The notes: generated by a model not told the origin, from the sequence alone. Counted from the first letter of the stretch, positions 36,395-47,574 are shown. The stretch is 64,000 nt of DNA from Sva-07 sp963747375 (GCA_963747375.1 CAVVFL010000011.1:430959-494958), one strand, 5' to 3'. Numbers and translations: made by a program.

Positions 36395-37048
36395 CTAGAG
36401 GACGTTCTCGATGAAGTCGAGGTAGCCGACGTAGAACGCCCCGAACTCGCCGTAGAGCGCCGACCCCTGATCGAAACGCATCGTGTACACGACGTCCTTG
36501 ATCACGTCGGGGCTCGCAGCGAACAGTGTGACGCCCCACTCGTAGTCGTCGAGCCCGGTCGATCCGGTGACGAGCTGGGCGACGCGGCCGGCGAACGTGC
36601 GCCCGCTCTTGCCGTGCTCCATCATCATCTCGTTGCGTTCGTCGTAGGGCGTGGCGAACCAGTTGGCGTGCGCCTCGCGCTTCTTGCTCATCGGGTAGAA
36701 GCAGAACGCGTTGAGCCCCTCGGGCGGGATCTGCGGGTGCAGACGTGCCTGGAGCATGTGCTCCGGCATGCCCTTGGCGTACTCGCTGACCTCGGTGATC
36801 GAGACGTAGCTGTCGACGATGTCGATCCCGGCGTGCTGTAGGGCGGTCTGCAACGTGCGCAGAGTGGCCCAGTCGGGGGCCAGAGCCATGAACGCGACGT
36901 CGGCCTTGTGGCCGAGCATCGCCGCGGTGATCACCTGACAGTCGTCGGCCTCGGCAGCCTTGACCGCCGCGACGACGGCCTCGCGATCGAGTGATGGTGT
37001 CGGCTTGCCGAACAGGTGGACGACGGCCAGACCAGCTTCCATGCGCAT
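36395..37048 (-). CDS. hemQ: Coproheme decarboxylase HemQ (chlorite dismutase family)
   Basis: 217 residues. Conserved blocks are AFCFYPMSKKREAHANWFAT, PYDERNEMMMEHGKSGRTFA and GRVAQLVTGSTGLDDYEWGV, the last containing the family's diagnostic region. HemQ decarboxylates coproheme III to heme b in the coproporphyrin-dependent route of Gram-positive bacteria. The proximal His of this family is expected within MMMEHGKSGR. ATG 37048 lies 6 nt after TAGCCT (minus, 37055-37060), a leaderless start. The gene is intact between two frameshifted neighbours. Confidence 0.92.
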   Translation of the reverse strand: MRMEAGLAVVHLFGKPTPSLDREAVVAAVKAAEADDCQVITAAMLGHKADVAFMALAPDWATLRTLQTALQHAGIDIVDSYVSITEVSEYAKGMPEHMLQARLHPQIPPEGLNAFCFYPMSKKREAHANWFATPYDERNEMMMEHGKSGRTFAGRVAQLVTGSTGLDDYEWGVTLFAASPDVIKDVVYTMRFDQGSALYGEFGAFYVGYLDFIENVL

Positions 37049-37083
37049 GCCCTCAGGCTAGGCGCATGGAAGCCGGACGGGGA

Positions 37084-38707
<1,624 letters not shown>

Positions 38708-38773
38708 CTTGTGTGTCCTCCGTTGGACGTGTTCGATGTGTCTTGCATCGCCGGAAGGCCCAGTCGATGCCGG

Positions 38774-38800
38774 TTAGCACTCTACGACGGCGACTGCTAA
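38774..38800. promoter_or_regulatory. CIRCE operator (HrcA binding site) upstream of groEL
   Basis: TTAGCACTC, 9-bp spacer, GACTGCTAA. This matches the CIRCE consensus TTAGCACTC-N9-GAGTGCTAA at 17 of 18 arm positions. It implies HrcA repression and heat induction of groEL. Confidence 0.9.
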
Positions 38801-38872
38801 TCCCGCAACCAGTCGCCCCCGCCCGCCACTCCTCGGTGCCACTCAATGCCACTCCCTCTGCGCCCCCTCCCG

Positions 38873-38922
38873 GTTTGCGTGACACTTCGGTTGGGGCGGC
38901 CCAACCGAAGTGCAACGCAAAC
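38873..38922. repeat. 50-bp palindromic intergenic repeat, copy B
   Basis: Starts GTTTGCGTGACACTTCGGTT and ends AAGTGCAACGCAAAC, with a near-perfect dyad centred on GGGGCGGCCC. It lies 2 bp beyond the enoyl-CoA hydratase stop. Confidence 0.9.
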
Positions 38923-38924
38923 AC

Positions 38925-39716
38925 TCAGTTGTCGGCGCGCTGGCCGTGGCGACCGGCACCGTCGGCGAAGCGCTGGGCGCCCGCGAGGGTCTCGCCGGAG
39001 GCGATGGTGGCGCGTCCGAGGCCGGTCTCGTTCGCGAGCGCCTCGCCCAGCCCGAGCGACCACTGGTCGTAGCTCGACCGACGATCCGAGCGCAGACAGA
39101 TCTGGGGGAGCGCGGCGATCTCGGCGGCCAGTTCGATGGCGACACCAAGCGCTCGACCGGGCTCGACCACCCGATTGGCGAGACCGATGCGTTCTGCCTC
39201 GACCCCGTCGACGCCTCGTCCGGTGAGCATCAGATCGAGCGCGCGGGAGTGACCGATCAGCCGGGTGAGCCGGATCGTGCCACCGTCGACGAGCGGTACT
39301 CCCCATCGTCGGCAGTACACGCCAAAGACGGCGTCGGACGCGGCGACACGGAGGTCGGCCCAACACGCAAGCTCCAGTCCGCCCGCAACGGCGTGCCCCT
39401 CGACCGCTGCGATCACCGGCTTGTCGAGCAGGAGTCGGGTCGGCCCCATGGGTCCGAGCGATCCGACGATCTCGTCGGCCGGATCGTCGTTGACCGAGTT
39501 GCCTCGACCGGACGAGATGCCCTTGAGGTCGGCCCCTGCACAGAAGGTGCCGTTGCCGCCCGTCAGCACCGCGACGGCGACCGAGTCGTCACCGTCGAAG
39601 TCGACGAAGACGTCGTACAGCACGTTCGCCGTCGGCCCGTCGACGGCATTGCGCACCTCCGGTCGATCGATCGTGATCACCCGCACCGCACCGACATCTT
39701 CCACGCGCACCGTCAT
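38925..39716 (-). CDS. Enoyl-CoA hydratase/isomerase family protein
   Basis: 263 residues, single crotonase domain. The oxyanion-hole loop is GTFCAGADLKGISSG and the second active-site block VEGHAVAGGLELACWADLRV. YCRRWGVPLVDGGTIRLTRL is also typical. The first catalytic Glu position of mitochondrial hydratase (around PLVDGGT) is Asp/Gly here, so isomerase or another CoA-ester activity is possible. Copies B and C of a 50-bp palindrome lie directly downstream and upstream, bracketing this gene. Confidence 0.88.
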   Translation of the reverse strand: MTVRVEDVGAVRVITIDRPEVRNAVDGPTANVLYDVFVDFDGDDSVAVAVLTGGNGTFCAGADLKGISSGRGNSVNDDPADEIVGSLGPMGPTRLLLDKPVIAAVEGHAVAGGLELACWADLRVAASDAVFGVYCRRWGVPLVDGGTIRLTRLIGHSRALDLMLTGRGVDGVEAERIGLANRVVEPGRALGVAIELAAEIAALPQICLRSDRRSSYDQWSLGLGEALANETGLGRATIASGETLAGAQRFADGAGRHGQRADN

Positions 39717-39785
39717 CCCGCCAGCCTGGCAGACCGCACCAGGTCACCCGATCACCAGCCCGCCCGACCAGCAGCCCACCGGACC

Positions 39786-39835
39786 GTTTGTGTTGCACTT
39801 CCGTTGGGACGGCCCAACCGAACTGTCACGCAAAC
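39786..39835. repeat. 50-bp palindromic intergenic repeat, copy C
   Basis: Starts GTTTGTGTTGCACTTCCGTT and ends GTCACGCAAAC, with centre GGGACGGCCC. Same length and ends as copy B. Lies between the enoyl-CoA hydratase start and the MoaD-like gene stop. Confidence 0.9.
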
Positions 39836-39861
39836 CGATGTTGGGCGTGTGTGGTCGGTGG

Positions 39862-40137
39862 TCAGCCGCCGGCGACGGCGGGGATGATCGACACGGTGAT
39901 GCCGTCGAGGACCTTGGTGTCGAGCCCGTCGAGGTATCGCACGTCGTCGTCGTCGACGAAGATGTTCACGAACTTGCGCAGCGCACCGTCGTCGTCGACG
40001 AGACGGTCGGCGAGGCCGGGATGGGCCGCCTCGAGGGCGGCAACGATCTCGCTGAGCGTGCCCGGCTCGACGGACACCTGCTTGTCGCCACCGGTCAGGG
40101 GGCGCATGGTGGTGGGGATGCGAACGGTCACTGCCAT
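39862..40137 (-). CDS. MoaD/ThiS family ubiquitin-like sulfur carrier
   Basis: 91 residues, beta-grasp fold. It ends ITVSIIPAVAGG with the required diglycine for adenylation and thiocarboxylation. The length and the FVNIFVDDDDVRYLDGLDTK block match the actinobacterial MoaD/CysO-like group (cysteine or molybdopterin sulfur transfer). No partner MoeB or CysM gene is adjacent. ATG 40137 lies 7 nt from TAGCAT (minus, 40145-40150), leaderless. Confidence 0.88.
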   Translation of the reverse strand: MAVTVRIPTTMRPLTGGDKQVSVEPGTLSEIVAALEAAHPGLADRLVDDDGALRKFVNIFVDDDDVRYLDGLDTKVLDGITVSIIPAVAGG

Positions 40138-40224
40138 GCGCTCGATGCTATCGGCGTGATTCCTGAGCGACATGGTCGACAATCGAGCGTGCAGGAACGA
40201 CGAGGGACCAGTAGCGTCGATGCG

Positions 40225-41242
40225 GTGCCCGTCCGCCGTCCGATCCGACGAGTCGTCGCCGCGCTGGACAAGTTCAAGGGAACTGCGAGTCGCGCCGCCG
40301 ATGTCGCCGCAGCGATCGGCCATGCCTGCTGGGAACTCGGCGTCGACTGCGTGGAAGTGCCGATGGCCGACGGCGGCGACGGCCTGCTCGACGCACTCGG
40401 CGGAGCAAACCGCACGACGATCGTGACCGGCCCACTCGGCGATCCGGTCGAGGCAGGTTGGCGGCTCTCGAAGAACACCGCCGTCATCGAGATGGCCCGC
40501 GCCAGCGGGCTGACCCTGGTGGGTGGCGCGGAGGGCAACGACCGATGGATGCCACCACGACGGGCACCGGCGAACTGATCGATCACGCACTCGACGCCGG
40601 AGCGACGACGCATCATCGTCGGGCTCGGTGGATCGGCCACGACCGACGGAGGGTTCGGGGCGATTCGAGCGATCAATGCGATCGCCCGGTTGAAGCGCGT
40701 CGAGCTCCTCGTCGCCTGCGACGTCACCACCACGTTCATCGACGCCGCCGCTGTCTTCGGCCCGCAGAAGGGTGCGTCACCGGCTCAGGTCGAGATGCTC
40801 ACCCGACGTCTCGAACGACTCGTGCAGATGTTCCGTGACGACTTCGACGTCGGACGTCGGCTCGATCCCCGGCGGCGGTGCGGCAGGTGGGCTCGGGGGC
40901 GCGCTCGCGGCACTCGGCGGCAGGCTGTTGCCGGGGTTCGAGTTGGTCGCCGACGAACTCGACCTCTACGACCACCTGGACGGCGCCGACCTCGTCATCA
41001 CCGGCGAGGGCCAGCTCGACGCCACGAGCTTCGCCGGCAAGGTCGTCGGCGGTGTCGAGTCGATCGCCACCGAGATGGGGATTCCCGTCCTCGCCGTCGT
41101 CGGGTCGGTCGCCACAGGCACCGACGTCCACGATCTCGAGGTGCTGTCGCTCGTCGATCTCGTCGGTGACGAGATCGCCTTCCGGGAGCCGAAACACGCG
41201 ATCGAGCGTGCGGTGTCCGACTGGTTCACCGCCGGCCGCTAG
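40225..41242 (+). CDS. Glycerate kinase (GlxK/GarK type), frameshifted
   Basis: About 339 residues. Start block VVAALDKFKGTASRAADVAA, then VEVPMADGGDGLLDALGG, the glycine motif IVGLGGSATTDGGFGAIRAI, and GGALAALGGRLLPGFELVAD with LVITGEGQLDATSFAGKVVG near the end. The enzyme phosphorylates D-glycerate. The frame changes near 40548, 40607 and 40857. GTG 40225 lies 7 nt after TAGCGT (40212-40217). It is divergent from the MoaD-like gene. Confidence 0.87.
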
Positions 41243-41258
41243 ATCAGCCGACGTCGCG

Positions 41259-41937
41259 TCAGCCGGTGGTGGTTCCAGGCGTCGTCGTGTCGGTCGCACC
41301 TGCCACGGGCGGAGCCGTGACCGTCGGCGGCGGTGGCCGGCGACATCTGCACGAGGGTCTTGTCGGCCTGTGCGGTGCCGAGCATCACGGCAACACCCGC
41401 GTCACCGAGGGTTTCACCTTCGATGGGTGGCGGTGCGGGCACGGTCTCGACAGCGAGGCCACCCATCAGCTGAGCGACCGATGTCGCGACCGCCTGCGCG
41501 GCGGCGTTGTTCGGGTCGTAGTAGACGACCGACTGCTCGAGCTGCGACGACGTGGCATTGGTGGGCTCGGCCATGGTGAAGCCCGCTCCGGCGAGTTCGG
41601 CAGACATGCGCCCGGCCGAACCCGGCACACCGCTTGCGTTGGCGACGACGACGGTTGCCCCCTGCGTCACGATCTGCGGCACCGTCGTGGTCGTCTCGGC
41701 GGCGATCGTGGTCTCCACGGTGATCGCCACCGTGGTGTCGGCCGCCGAACTCCCGTCCGAGCTGCCGTTGTCGTTGGTGATGTTGTTCAGGATGAGGAAG
41801 CCGACGACGACGGCCACCACGGCGAGCACGATGCTGAGCGTGGAACCCATCGGCGAGCCGCCGACCCCCTGGCGGGGTGACCGGCGGGTAGGGGCCGGAG
41901 CACCCTGGGTCGGTGCGTTGGGATCTTCGTTGGTCAT
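41259..41937 (-). CDS. Membrane-anchored LytR_C domain protein
   Basis: About 226 residues. A short cytoplasmic N-terminus with PAPTRRSPRQG is followed by one membrane helix (STLSIVLAVVAVVVGFLIL), a Thr-rich linker and a LytR C-terminal domain (ATVVVANASGVPGSAGRMSA, GFTMAEPTNATSSQLEQSVV). The extreme C-terminus is best read one frame over (PPPTVTAPPVAGATDTTTPG), ending at TGA 41259; unshifted, the frame runs to 41239. The ATG at 41937 overlaps the DUF3263 stop. It is probably in the cell envelope. Confidence 0.78.
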
Positions 41938-42200
41938 GCGTGCGCTCCCTCTCCTGCCCCGGTGGACGCGATGCCGTCGAGACGAGCCTTGCGGGCCCGA
42001 AGGCGCAGCCGCTTGAGTCGACGCACCACGAGCGGGTCGTGATCCATCGCGGCTGGGTCGTCGAGCACCTTGGTCAGTTCCGCATGGTATTCCTCCGGCG
42101 AACACTGGAAACGCGCGCGGATGACCTGGTCACGCGGTTCGTCGTGATTCCACCATGCCCGTTCGAAATCGAGCATGGCGGCGGAGCGTTCGTCGAGCAT
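41934..42200 (-). CDS. DUF3263 domain protein
   Basis: 88 residues. The family pattern is clear: LDERSAAMLDFERAWW, then IRARFQCSPEEYHAELTKVL and DHDPLVVRRLKRLRLRARKA. These small actinobacterial proteins look like sigma/HTH-type helical proteins of unknown role. The stop overlaps the LytR_C start (ATGA at 41934-41937), an arrangement widespread in actinobacteria. The frame is also open upstream into DUF1501, but AT-rich TTGTAATTTGC near 42230 suggests its own promoter. Confidence 0.82.
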   Translation of the reverse strand: MLDERSAAMLDFERAWWNHDEPRDQVIRARFQCSPEEYHAELTKVLDDPAAMDHDPLVVRRLKRLRLRARKARLDGIASTGAGEGAHA

Positions 42201-42328
42201 CACTGCACAGGTTGGCCGCAACGCGGTGCAAATTACAAGCACCCCGCCGATCGGACGACGATCCGACCGTCGTATTCGACGTCGAATCGGTCGTCGAGAA
42301 CTCGCCGCGGTCGGTCGATCAGACCGCG

Positions 42329-43643
42329 TCAATGGCATCGCAAGGTTGAGGCGCTTGTCGGGAGTGTCGACATATCCCGGCAGTACGGCACCCATGTTTG
42401 CGGTCGCGAGCCGGTACTGGAGGATGTCGGCGAGCACCGAGCGGTAATCGACGGTGACGCGCAGGGCGTTGCCGTCGATGTTCTGGGCCTCGAGTCCGGG
42501 CCACTCGCCGTACATCCCACCGCGGATGCCCCCGCCCATCACGAACATCGTGCTCGCGCGTCCGTGGTCGACACCGAGGCCGCCGTTCTCGCGGAACGTG
42601 CGACCGAATTCGGTCATCAACACCACCGTCACCCGGTTCAGGTTCTCGCCGAGATCCTGGGCGAACGTCGCCAGCACCTCGGCCAGCGCACCGAGGTTCT
42701 GGGCCTGGCGACCGTCGACCTGGTTGCCGAAGTTGTCATGGAGATCCCAGCCGAAGTTCGCCTCGGTGGCCACCGCCTCGAGACCGACGTCGCCACGGAT
42801 CAGTTCGGCGACGTCGGCCAGCACGCGCCCGAGGCCGCGACCACGACCGCCGGTCGGGTACACCGCTCCGTTGGCCGGCGGTGACGTGGGTGCGTTGTTG
42901 ATCACGTCGAGCGCCGTCAGCGCCTCGTGAGCCCGGGCGTTGACCACCTTGCCGGCGTCGACCGGGTACAGGTCTTGGAGCGCGGCGCGAACCATCGCGC
43001 CGCTCATTCCGTTGTTCCTGAACCCGTCGACACGGAAGGTGTCGGGGCTGTTCAAGGTCACGGCGACCGATGATCCCGACAGGCTGCGCTGGCCGTTCGG
43101 CAGCGACACGGCTCGCAGGCCGGTCGGCGGCGCCGACGGCGTGTTGTCGAGGTGGCGAGCGAGCCAGCCCGAGCCGACCGCTCCGTTGTCGAGGCCCTCG
43201 TCCATCTTGCGTTGGACGGCGAAGTGGCTGCGGTCACCGTTCGGGAAGCCGGCGGTGGGGAGAACCGCGAGTTGACCGGCGTTGAACACACCCATCAGCG
43301 GCAACATCACGGGATGCAGGCCGAAGTTCTCGTGAATCGGCAGCAGCGTGGCCGGATCGACGTTGATCGTCGGACGGGCGGCGGCGAGGAGGCTGGCTCC
43401 ACCATCCTCGTCGAGTGGGGCAACGATCGACAGACCGTCCATGCCGCCGCGGAGGAAGATGTTGACCACGACGTCGCCGACTCGGTTTGCGGCGTTGGAC
43501 GCGAATGCGGCACTGCCCCAACCGGGCGCCGCGACCGCGACCGTGGTGACGGCGCCGGCGCCCTTGAGGACGGCACGGCGCGAGATCCGCCGGCGCTCGA
43601 GCGGAGCGCACGACGTGCACGTGGATGCGGTGACTGACGGCAT
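42329..43643 (-). CDS. DUF1501 family secreted protein with Tat signal
   Basis: About 438 residues. The twin-arginine signal is RRISRRAVLKGAGAVTTVAV. DUF1501 blocks are VVNIFLRGGMDGLSIVAPLD, NRVTVVLMTEFGRTFRENGG, LGVDHGRASTMFVMGGGIRG and VDYRSVLADILQYRL. The family is related to sulfatase-like enzymes and is found beside DUF1800. The C-terminus is uncertain: a one-base shift near 42350 ends the protein at 42329, whereas the unshifted frame runs on through the DUF3263 gene. AGGAGT precedes ATG 43643. Confidence 0.88.
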
Positions 43644-43657
43644 GACGACTCCTGTGG

Positions 43658-45646
43658 TCAACGGTATTGATTCGCGGGCATGGAGAGCAGCAGGCCGATG
43701 ACGTCGCCCAGGTTCTCGGTCAGGCGGACGTCGGCGACCGGAGTGTCGGTCGCGACGCTCAGGAATTCGGAGATCGCCGCCACGTCGGTCTGCGTGATCA
43801 CGATGCCGAGGCGGGCAGCGAGTGCCCGGATGACGAGACCGATCGTCGGCGGCATGGGGCTGGGGAGCAGCGCTGCGGGATCGACCCCGATTCCGTTCAA
43901 CGTCCGGTTGCCGAATCGTCCGGCGAGTTCCCACCGTCGCAAGGTGGTGCTGGTGGTGATCCAGAAGTTGCGGTTGTCGGGGAAACCGTCCGGCGTCGAC
44001 CACTGCCACATCGAATGACCCAGTCGGTCCAGATGATCGCTGATCGTCCTCGTGGCCGGCTGGTCCGCCGTCGGCAGGAAGCTGCGGTCGATCGTGGCAC
44101 CGGTCGAGCGGATCATCGACACCAGCAGCTCGAATGGCGAGCGCACCTTCGCGTCCTGGTTGGTGATGAACTCTCGGCTCGTGAGGATGTGACGCATCAC
44201 CGGAGCGATGGCGGTGTCGTTGGCGAGGTACACCGCGGCCGCCGACGCCACGAGCGAAGCAGGCGGGTCGTCGCTCACGAAGCGACGTACGAGCTTGGTC
44301 GCCAGGTAGTTGGCCGTGTTCGGACGCCGGGCGAGGAAGTTGACGAAGTCGATGCCGTCCTGTTCCCCGCCGACGCCGCCGGGCCGTGCCGGCGTGGAGA
44401 ACGTGTTGACGGAGCCGTCGGGGTGCACGATGGTGACCTCGCACGGCCCGGTGAAGTGCCGGTCGGCCCGGTATTCGAAGGCCAGGCCGTCGGTGTCGAG
44501 GCGACCGACGAGACCCCATCCGGTGAAGATCCGCGCGGCCTGCTCGACGTCGGCCTCGTCGTAGCCGTTGGAGGCACCCATCGTGTGCAGCTCCATGATC
44601 TCGCGTGCGTAGTTCTGGTTCGGGCGGTTGCCGGTGGAGCGATAGTTGTCGAGGTACAACTGCATGCTGACACTGCGGGCGCTGGCGAGCAGCATGTCGG
44701 AGAACTTGCCGAGCGCGTGCACACGGAAGAGGTCGCGATCGTCCGACGCCGCGGCGAAGCGGACGTTCTTGTCCTCTTCGCCGGAGTACGTACTGAAGTG
44801 GTTGGTCCAGAATTCGACCATGCGCTCGGCGAGCTGACCGGGGTGCGTCGCCGCTCTGATCACTGCGGCCTGACGGAGCTCGCGGGCCGGGCGGTTGCTG
44901 TCCTGACCGTTGTAGAGCATCCACCGCGTGAAGACATCGGCGTCGAGCGAGTGCGTGCCGGTGAGGACACCGTCCGGGCCGGCCGGCGGAATGGAGAGTT
45001 GCTGGTCGACGAAGGCCACGGCGCCGAGCGAGGCGACCTCGGCGACGACGTCGGGCGTCGCCGAGAACGCCACCTTGCTGAGCAGCTGCATCCTGTGCAG
45101 CGCATCGAGTTCCTCGGCGGACGGCCCGGGAGGAGGTGGCGGGCGGCGCAGGAGTACCCGGCGGCGGGGCCGGTGCCGGAGGGGCCGGGCGGCGGGGCCG
45201 GTCCGGAGGCTCGGGCGTCGCCTCCGGCGGCGGGTCGGCGGATGGTGTGGGCGCCACCGGCGCCGGAGCCGGCGCAGGCCGCGCCGGGGCCGGAGCGGGC
45301 GACTTCGTCGGCGCGGTCGGGGCGACCCGCGGTCCATCGCCCGTCGGTGCGGGACCGCCGGCTCCGGGGCAACCGTCGGCTGCGCCCGTGCGACCTCGGT
45401 CGAGCGCGACGCTCGGGGCACCGGCGGACCGAGCGGTTCGCTCGACGGTGGCGCGGCGCTCGGCTGCTTCGGCGTCAGCTTCGCCGCGTCGGGAAGCGTT
45501 GCGTCGGCGCGGGCCTTTTCGACGGCTTCGTCGACCGCGTCGTCGGCACAGCCGGACATCAAGACGGCGAGGCCGACGGTCGATCCGGCGATCGCCGCGA
45601 GCATGCCGCGTCGGCCGAGCGGTGAGAACCCGAGACGGTCGAGCAT
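43658..45646 (-). CDS. DUF1800 family secreted protein, frameshifted in a Pro/Ala-rich linker
   Basis: About 662 residues. The N-terminus resembles a Tat/lipoprotein signal (GRRGMLAAIAGSTVGLAVLM followed by SGC). A Pro/Ala linker is best read in the alternate frame between about 45390 and 45130 (KSPAPAPARPAPAPAPVAPT). The DUF1800 domain begins LLSKVAFSATPDVVAEVASL and contains RMVEFWTNHFST, NYAREIMELHTMGASNGYDE and QAARIFTGWGL, all diagnostic. It precedes DUF1501 by 14 bp, the usual operon pairing; both act outside the membrane, function unknown. The exact start is uncertain. Confidence 0.85.
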   Translation of the reverse strand: MLDRLGFSPLGRRGMLAAIAGSTVGLAVLMSGCADDAVDEAVEKARADATLPDAAKLTPKQPSAAPPSSEPLGPPVPRASRSTEVARAQPTVAPEPAVPHRRAMDRGSPRPRRRSRPLRPRRGLRRLRRRWRPHHPPTRRRRRRPSLRTGPAARPLRHRPRRRVLLRRPPPPPGPSAEELDALHRMQLLSKVAFSATPDVVAEVASLGAVAFVDQQLSIPPAGPDGVLTGTHSLDADVFTRWMLYNGQDSNRPARELRQAAVIRAATHPGQLAERMVEFWTNHFSTYSGEEDKNVRFAAASDDRDLFRVHALGKFSDMLLASARSVSMQLYLDNYRSTGNRPNQNYAREIMELHTMGASNGYDEADVEQAARIFTGWGLVGRLDTDGLAFEYRADRHFTGPCEVTIVHPDGSVNTFSTPARPGGVGGEQDGIDFVNFLARRPNTANYLATKLVRRFVSDDPPASLVASAAAVYLANDTAIAPVMRHILTSREFITNQDAKVRSPFELLVSMIRSTGATIDRSFLPTADQPATRTISDHLDRLGHSMWQWSTPDGFPDNRNFWITTSTTLRRWELAGRFGNRTLNGIGVDPAALLPSPMPPTIGLVIRALAARLGIVITQTDVAAISEFLSVATDTPVADVRLTENLGDVIGLLLSMPANQYR

Positions 45647-46004
45647 CGGCTCGGCGAGCGGCGTCGAGGGCGGGGGGAACGCAGTTGAGGGCGTGTGCGG
45701 CAACGACCGACTCGGCGCCGGCCACGCGTTGCCGACGGGACCGACCGTGGAACGGCCGCCGGCGTGCGAGCCAGGTGGCGCCCAGACGCTCTCATGGCGC
45801 CGAGATTCGTTCAGGTGGTCTGGATCAGCTTGGAGAACCTGGCCGTACACATTGCCGCCTTGTGTGGTGTTGGTGCCAATACCGCCGTTCGGACAGTAGG
45901 GCACTCGACCACTCTGAGCAATCGTTCTGCCACTTTCCGCGGTCAAGAGTTGGTCAAGTCGCTTGACGCTCACGACACCGACCGACACGGCCTAACGTGC
46001 CTGC

Positions 46005-46631
46005 GTGCAACGCCGACCATTCATGATCGGGATCGCCGGCGGGAGCAGCTCCGGCAAGACCACCGTCACCGAACGCCTGGCCGCGCTGACCGGCGACGAC
46101 CATCTCTCGCTGATCGAGCTGGACTCGTACTACCTCGATCTGGGCGACGCGCCGATCGAACAGCGCAAGGCGGTGAACTACGACCACCCGGACGCGTTCG
46201 ACTGGGAACTGCTCAACGATCACCTGGCAGCGCTCGCCAACGGTGCGTCGGTTCCCGTGCCCGTCTACGACTACGCACAGCACAACCGCACCGATCAGGT
46301 CCGCATGGTGGAACCGGCGCGGATCATCGTCGTCGACGGCATTCTCGTCTTCTGGGACCGAGCCCTGCGCGAACGATTCGACTTGAAGATCTTCGTCGAC
46401 ACCGCCGCCGACATCCGCCTGATCCGCCGGCTGCGTCGTGACGTCGCGGAGCGGGGCCGAACCGCCGATTTCGTGATCGAGCAGTACCTCGCCAAGGTCC
46501 GTCCGGCGCATGAGAGGTTCGTCGAGCCGAGCAAACGTCACGCCGACGTGATCATCCCCGAGGGCGGGCTCAACCGCCCGGCGCTCGAAGTGCTCCTCGC
46601 CCGCGTCCGCGAGATCGCCCTCGACGACTGA
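46005..46631 (+). CDS. udk: Uridine kinase
   Basis: 208 residues. Walker A is IGIAGGSSSGKTTVTERLA. The uridine-kinase blocks follow: LIELDSYYLDLG, NYDHPDAFDWELLNDHLAAL, VPVPVYDYAQHNRTDQVRMV and RIIVVDGILVFWDRALRERF. It phosphorylates uridine and cytidine in pyrimidine salvage. GTG 46005 lies 6 nt after TAACGT (45993-45998), a leaderless start. The gene is intact and lies just outside the accessory segment. Confidence 0.93.
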   Translation: MQRRPFMIGIAGGSSSGKTTVTERLAALTGDDHLSLIELDSYYLDLGDAPIEQRKAVNYDHPDAFDWELLNDHLAALANGASVPVPVYDYAQHNRTDQVRMVEPARIIVVDGILVFWDRALRERFDLKIFVDTAADIRLIRRLRRDVAERGRTADFVIEQYLAKVRPAHERFVEPSKRHADVIIPEGGLNRPALEVLLARVREIALDD

Positions 46632-46644
46632 ACTCCGCTTCCAC

Positions 46645-46690
46645 TGGAGCCAGGTGCGAGGATCGAACTCGCCACCTCATGATTACAAAA
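46645..46690 (-). other. 3' half of tRNA-Thr(TGT), putative attachment site
   Basis: On the minus strand, from position 31/32 to CCA: anticodon loop TTTGTAA, 3' stem TCATG, T arm GCGAG TTCGATC CTCGC, acceptor strand ACCTGGC, then TCCA. The 5' half (acceptor GCCAGGT, D arm, 5' anticodon stem) is absent; upstream sequence GGAGGG does not pair with TCATG. A tRNA cut exactly at the anticodon loop is the typical product of tyrosine-integrase insertion. By polarity the element side is above 46690. Confidence 0.8.
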
Positions 46691-46758
46691 CCCTCCAGGA
46701 CCGTCCGCCTGGTATCGACGAGTGCCGTTTCGTGTGCTCTGAGCAGGCACGACGCGAT

Positions 46759-47400
46759 TCAACGTGCTGACTGGTGTTGTCTCGTAACGGCCAGTGTCGA
46801 CTCGTTCGTGGGCAATCCGTGGGCACGGAGCCGCTCGTGCGGCACTCGAATCGTCGCCGAAGTACAGCACCAGAGTACCGACGGTTGCGCTGCGGTCGTG
46901 GCGATGCCGCCGGCCAGGAGCCGATCGACGACGAACCGCGGGACGTCGGCCTGTCGGGTGTACGTGAAGCGGCGGCTCCGGGTGACCGGGAAGAGGAATC
47001 GACTCCTGTCGAGGAGTTCCTTGCGGGCGTCGAAGACGTCTTCCATGTAGGTGCCGCAGCGCAGGATCGAGTGCGGGATCCCGGACGCACGGATCTGGGT
47101 CTCTCTGCGTGCTTTCGCGTCGAGGATGCCGACGCCGTACTCGCGGTCCGGCGCCGAGCACGGCGTCGCCGGGACGCCGAGGCCGGACGCGATCCGCAGC
47201 GAGATCGATCGACGGATCGCCGAGGTCGAGCATGCGCTGTGCGCGAGTTCCGCCGGCGATGGCTCCCACCCGGTCGAGATCCATGTTCAACACGGCGTAG
47301 CTCGAGTTGTCGAACACCTGGGACCCGGCCTGGGGAACGGTTCCGAAGCGCTCCTGCGCACGTAGTCGAGTTGGAGCAGTTCGGCGTCGGGCGCAACCGA
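46759..47400 (-). pseudogene. Decayed NmrA-like NAD(P)-binding protein fragment
   Basis: Pieces in three frames: VFDNSSYAVLNMDLDRVGAI near the 5' end, then REYGVGILDAKARRETQIRA with SGIPHSILRCGTYMEDVF, then FLFPVTRSRRFTYTRQADVP with RFVVDRLLAGG. The middle and last blocks match the K-x-x-E...G-I-P-x-x-I-L-R-x-G-x-x-M-E-D and D-V-A-x-F-V-x-x-x-L pattern of NmrA-like proteins. The Rossmann glycine motif is missing and the C-terminus is not conserved, so it is probably a remnant. It lies next to the tRNA-Thr fragment. Confidence 0.5.
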
Positions 47401-47574
47401 GCGTCCGGCGAGCGTGTGGCGATCGGTCTGATCGGGTGCTCGGCTTGGGTAGAAGTCGTGGGGTCGTCTCGGCCCGGGCGGCGGGATTCTGTGCGGCGAA
47501 GTGTGGCGCACGATGTGCGGCACGTTGGGCACCGCGTGGATTCTGCTGCACGTCTCGCGGAGCGCGGGTCGACG

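Noticed and set aside
41934..45725. A 1,263-residue minus-strand open frame spanning DUF1800, DUF1501 and DUF3263
   Set aside because: Only its middle (DUF1501), the DUF3263 end and a short Pro-rich stretch look like protein. The part over DUF1800 is an arginine-rich shadow of the true frame.
46645..46720. Intact tRNA-Thr at the fragment site
   Set aside because: No 5' acceptor strand complementary to ACCTGGC in the right register, no D arm, the anticodon stem does not pair, and the span would be about seven bases short.
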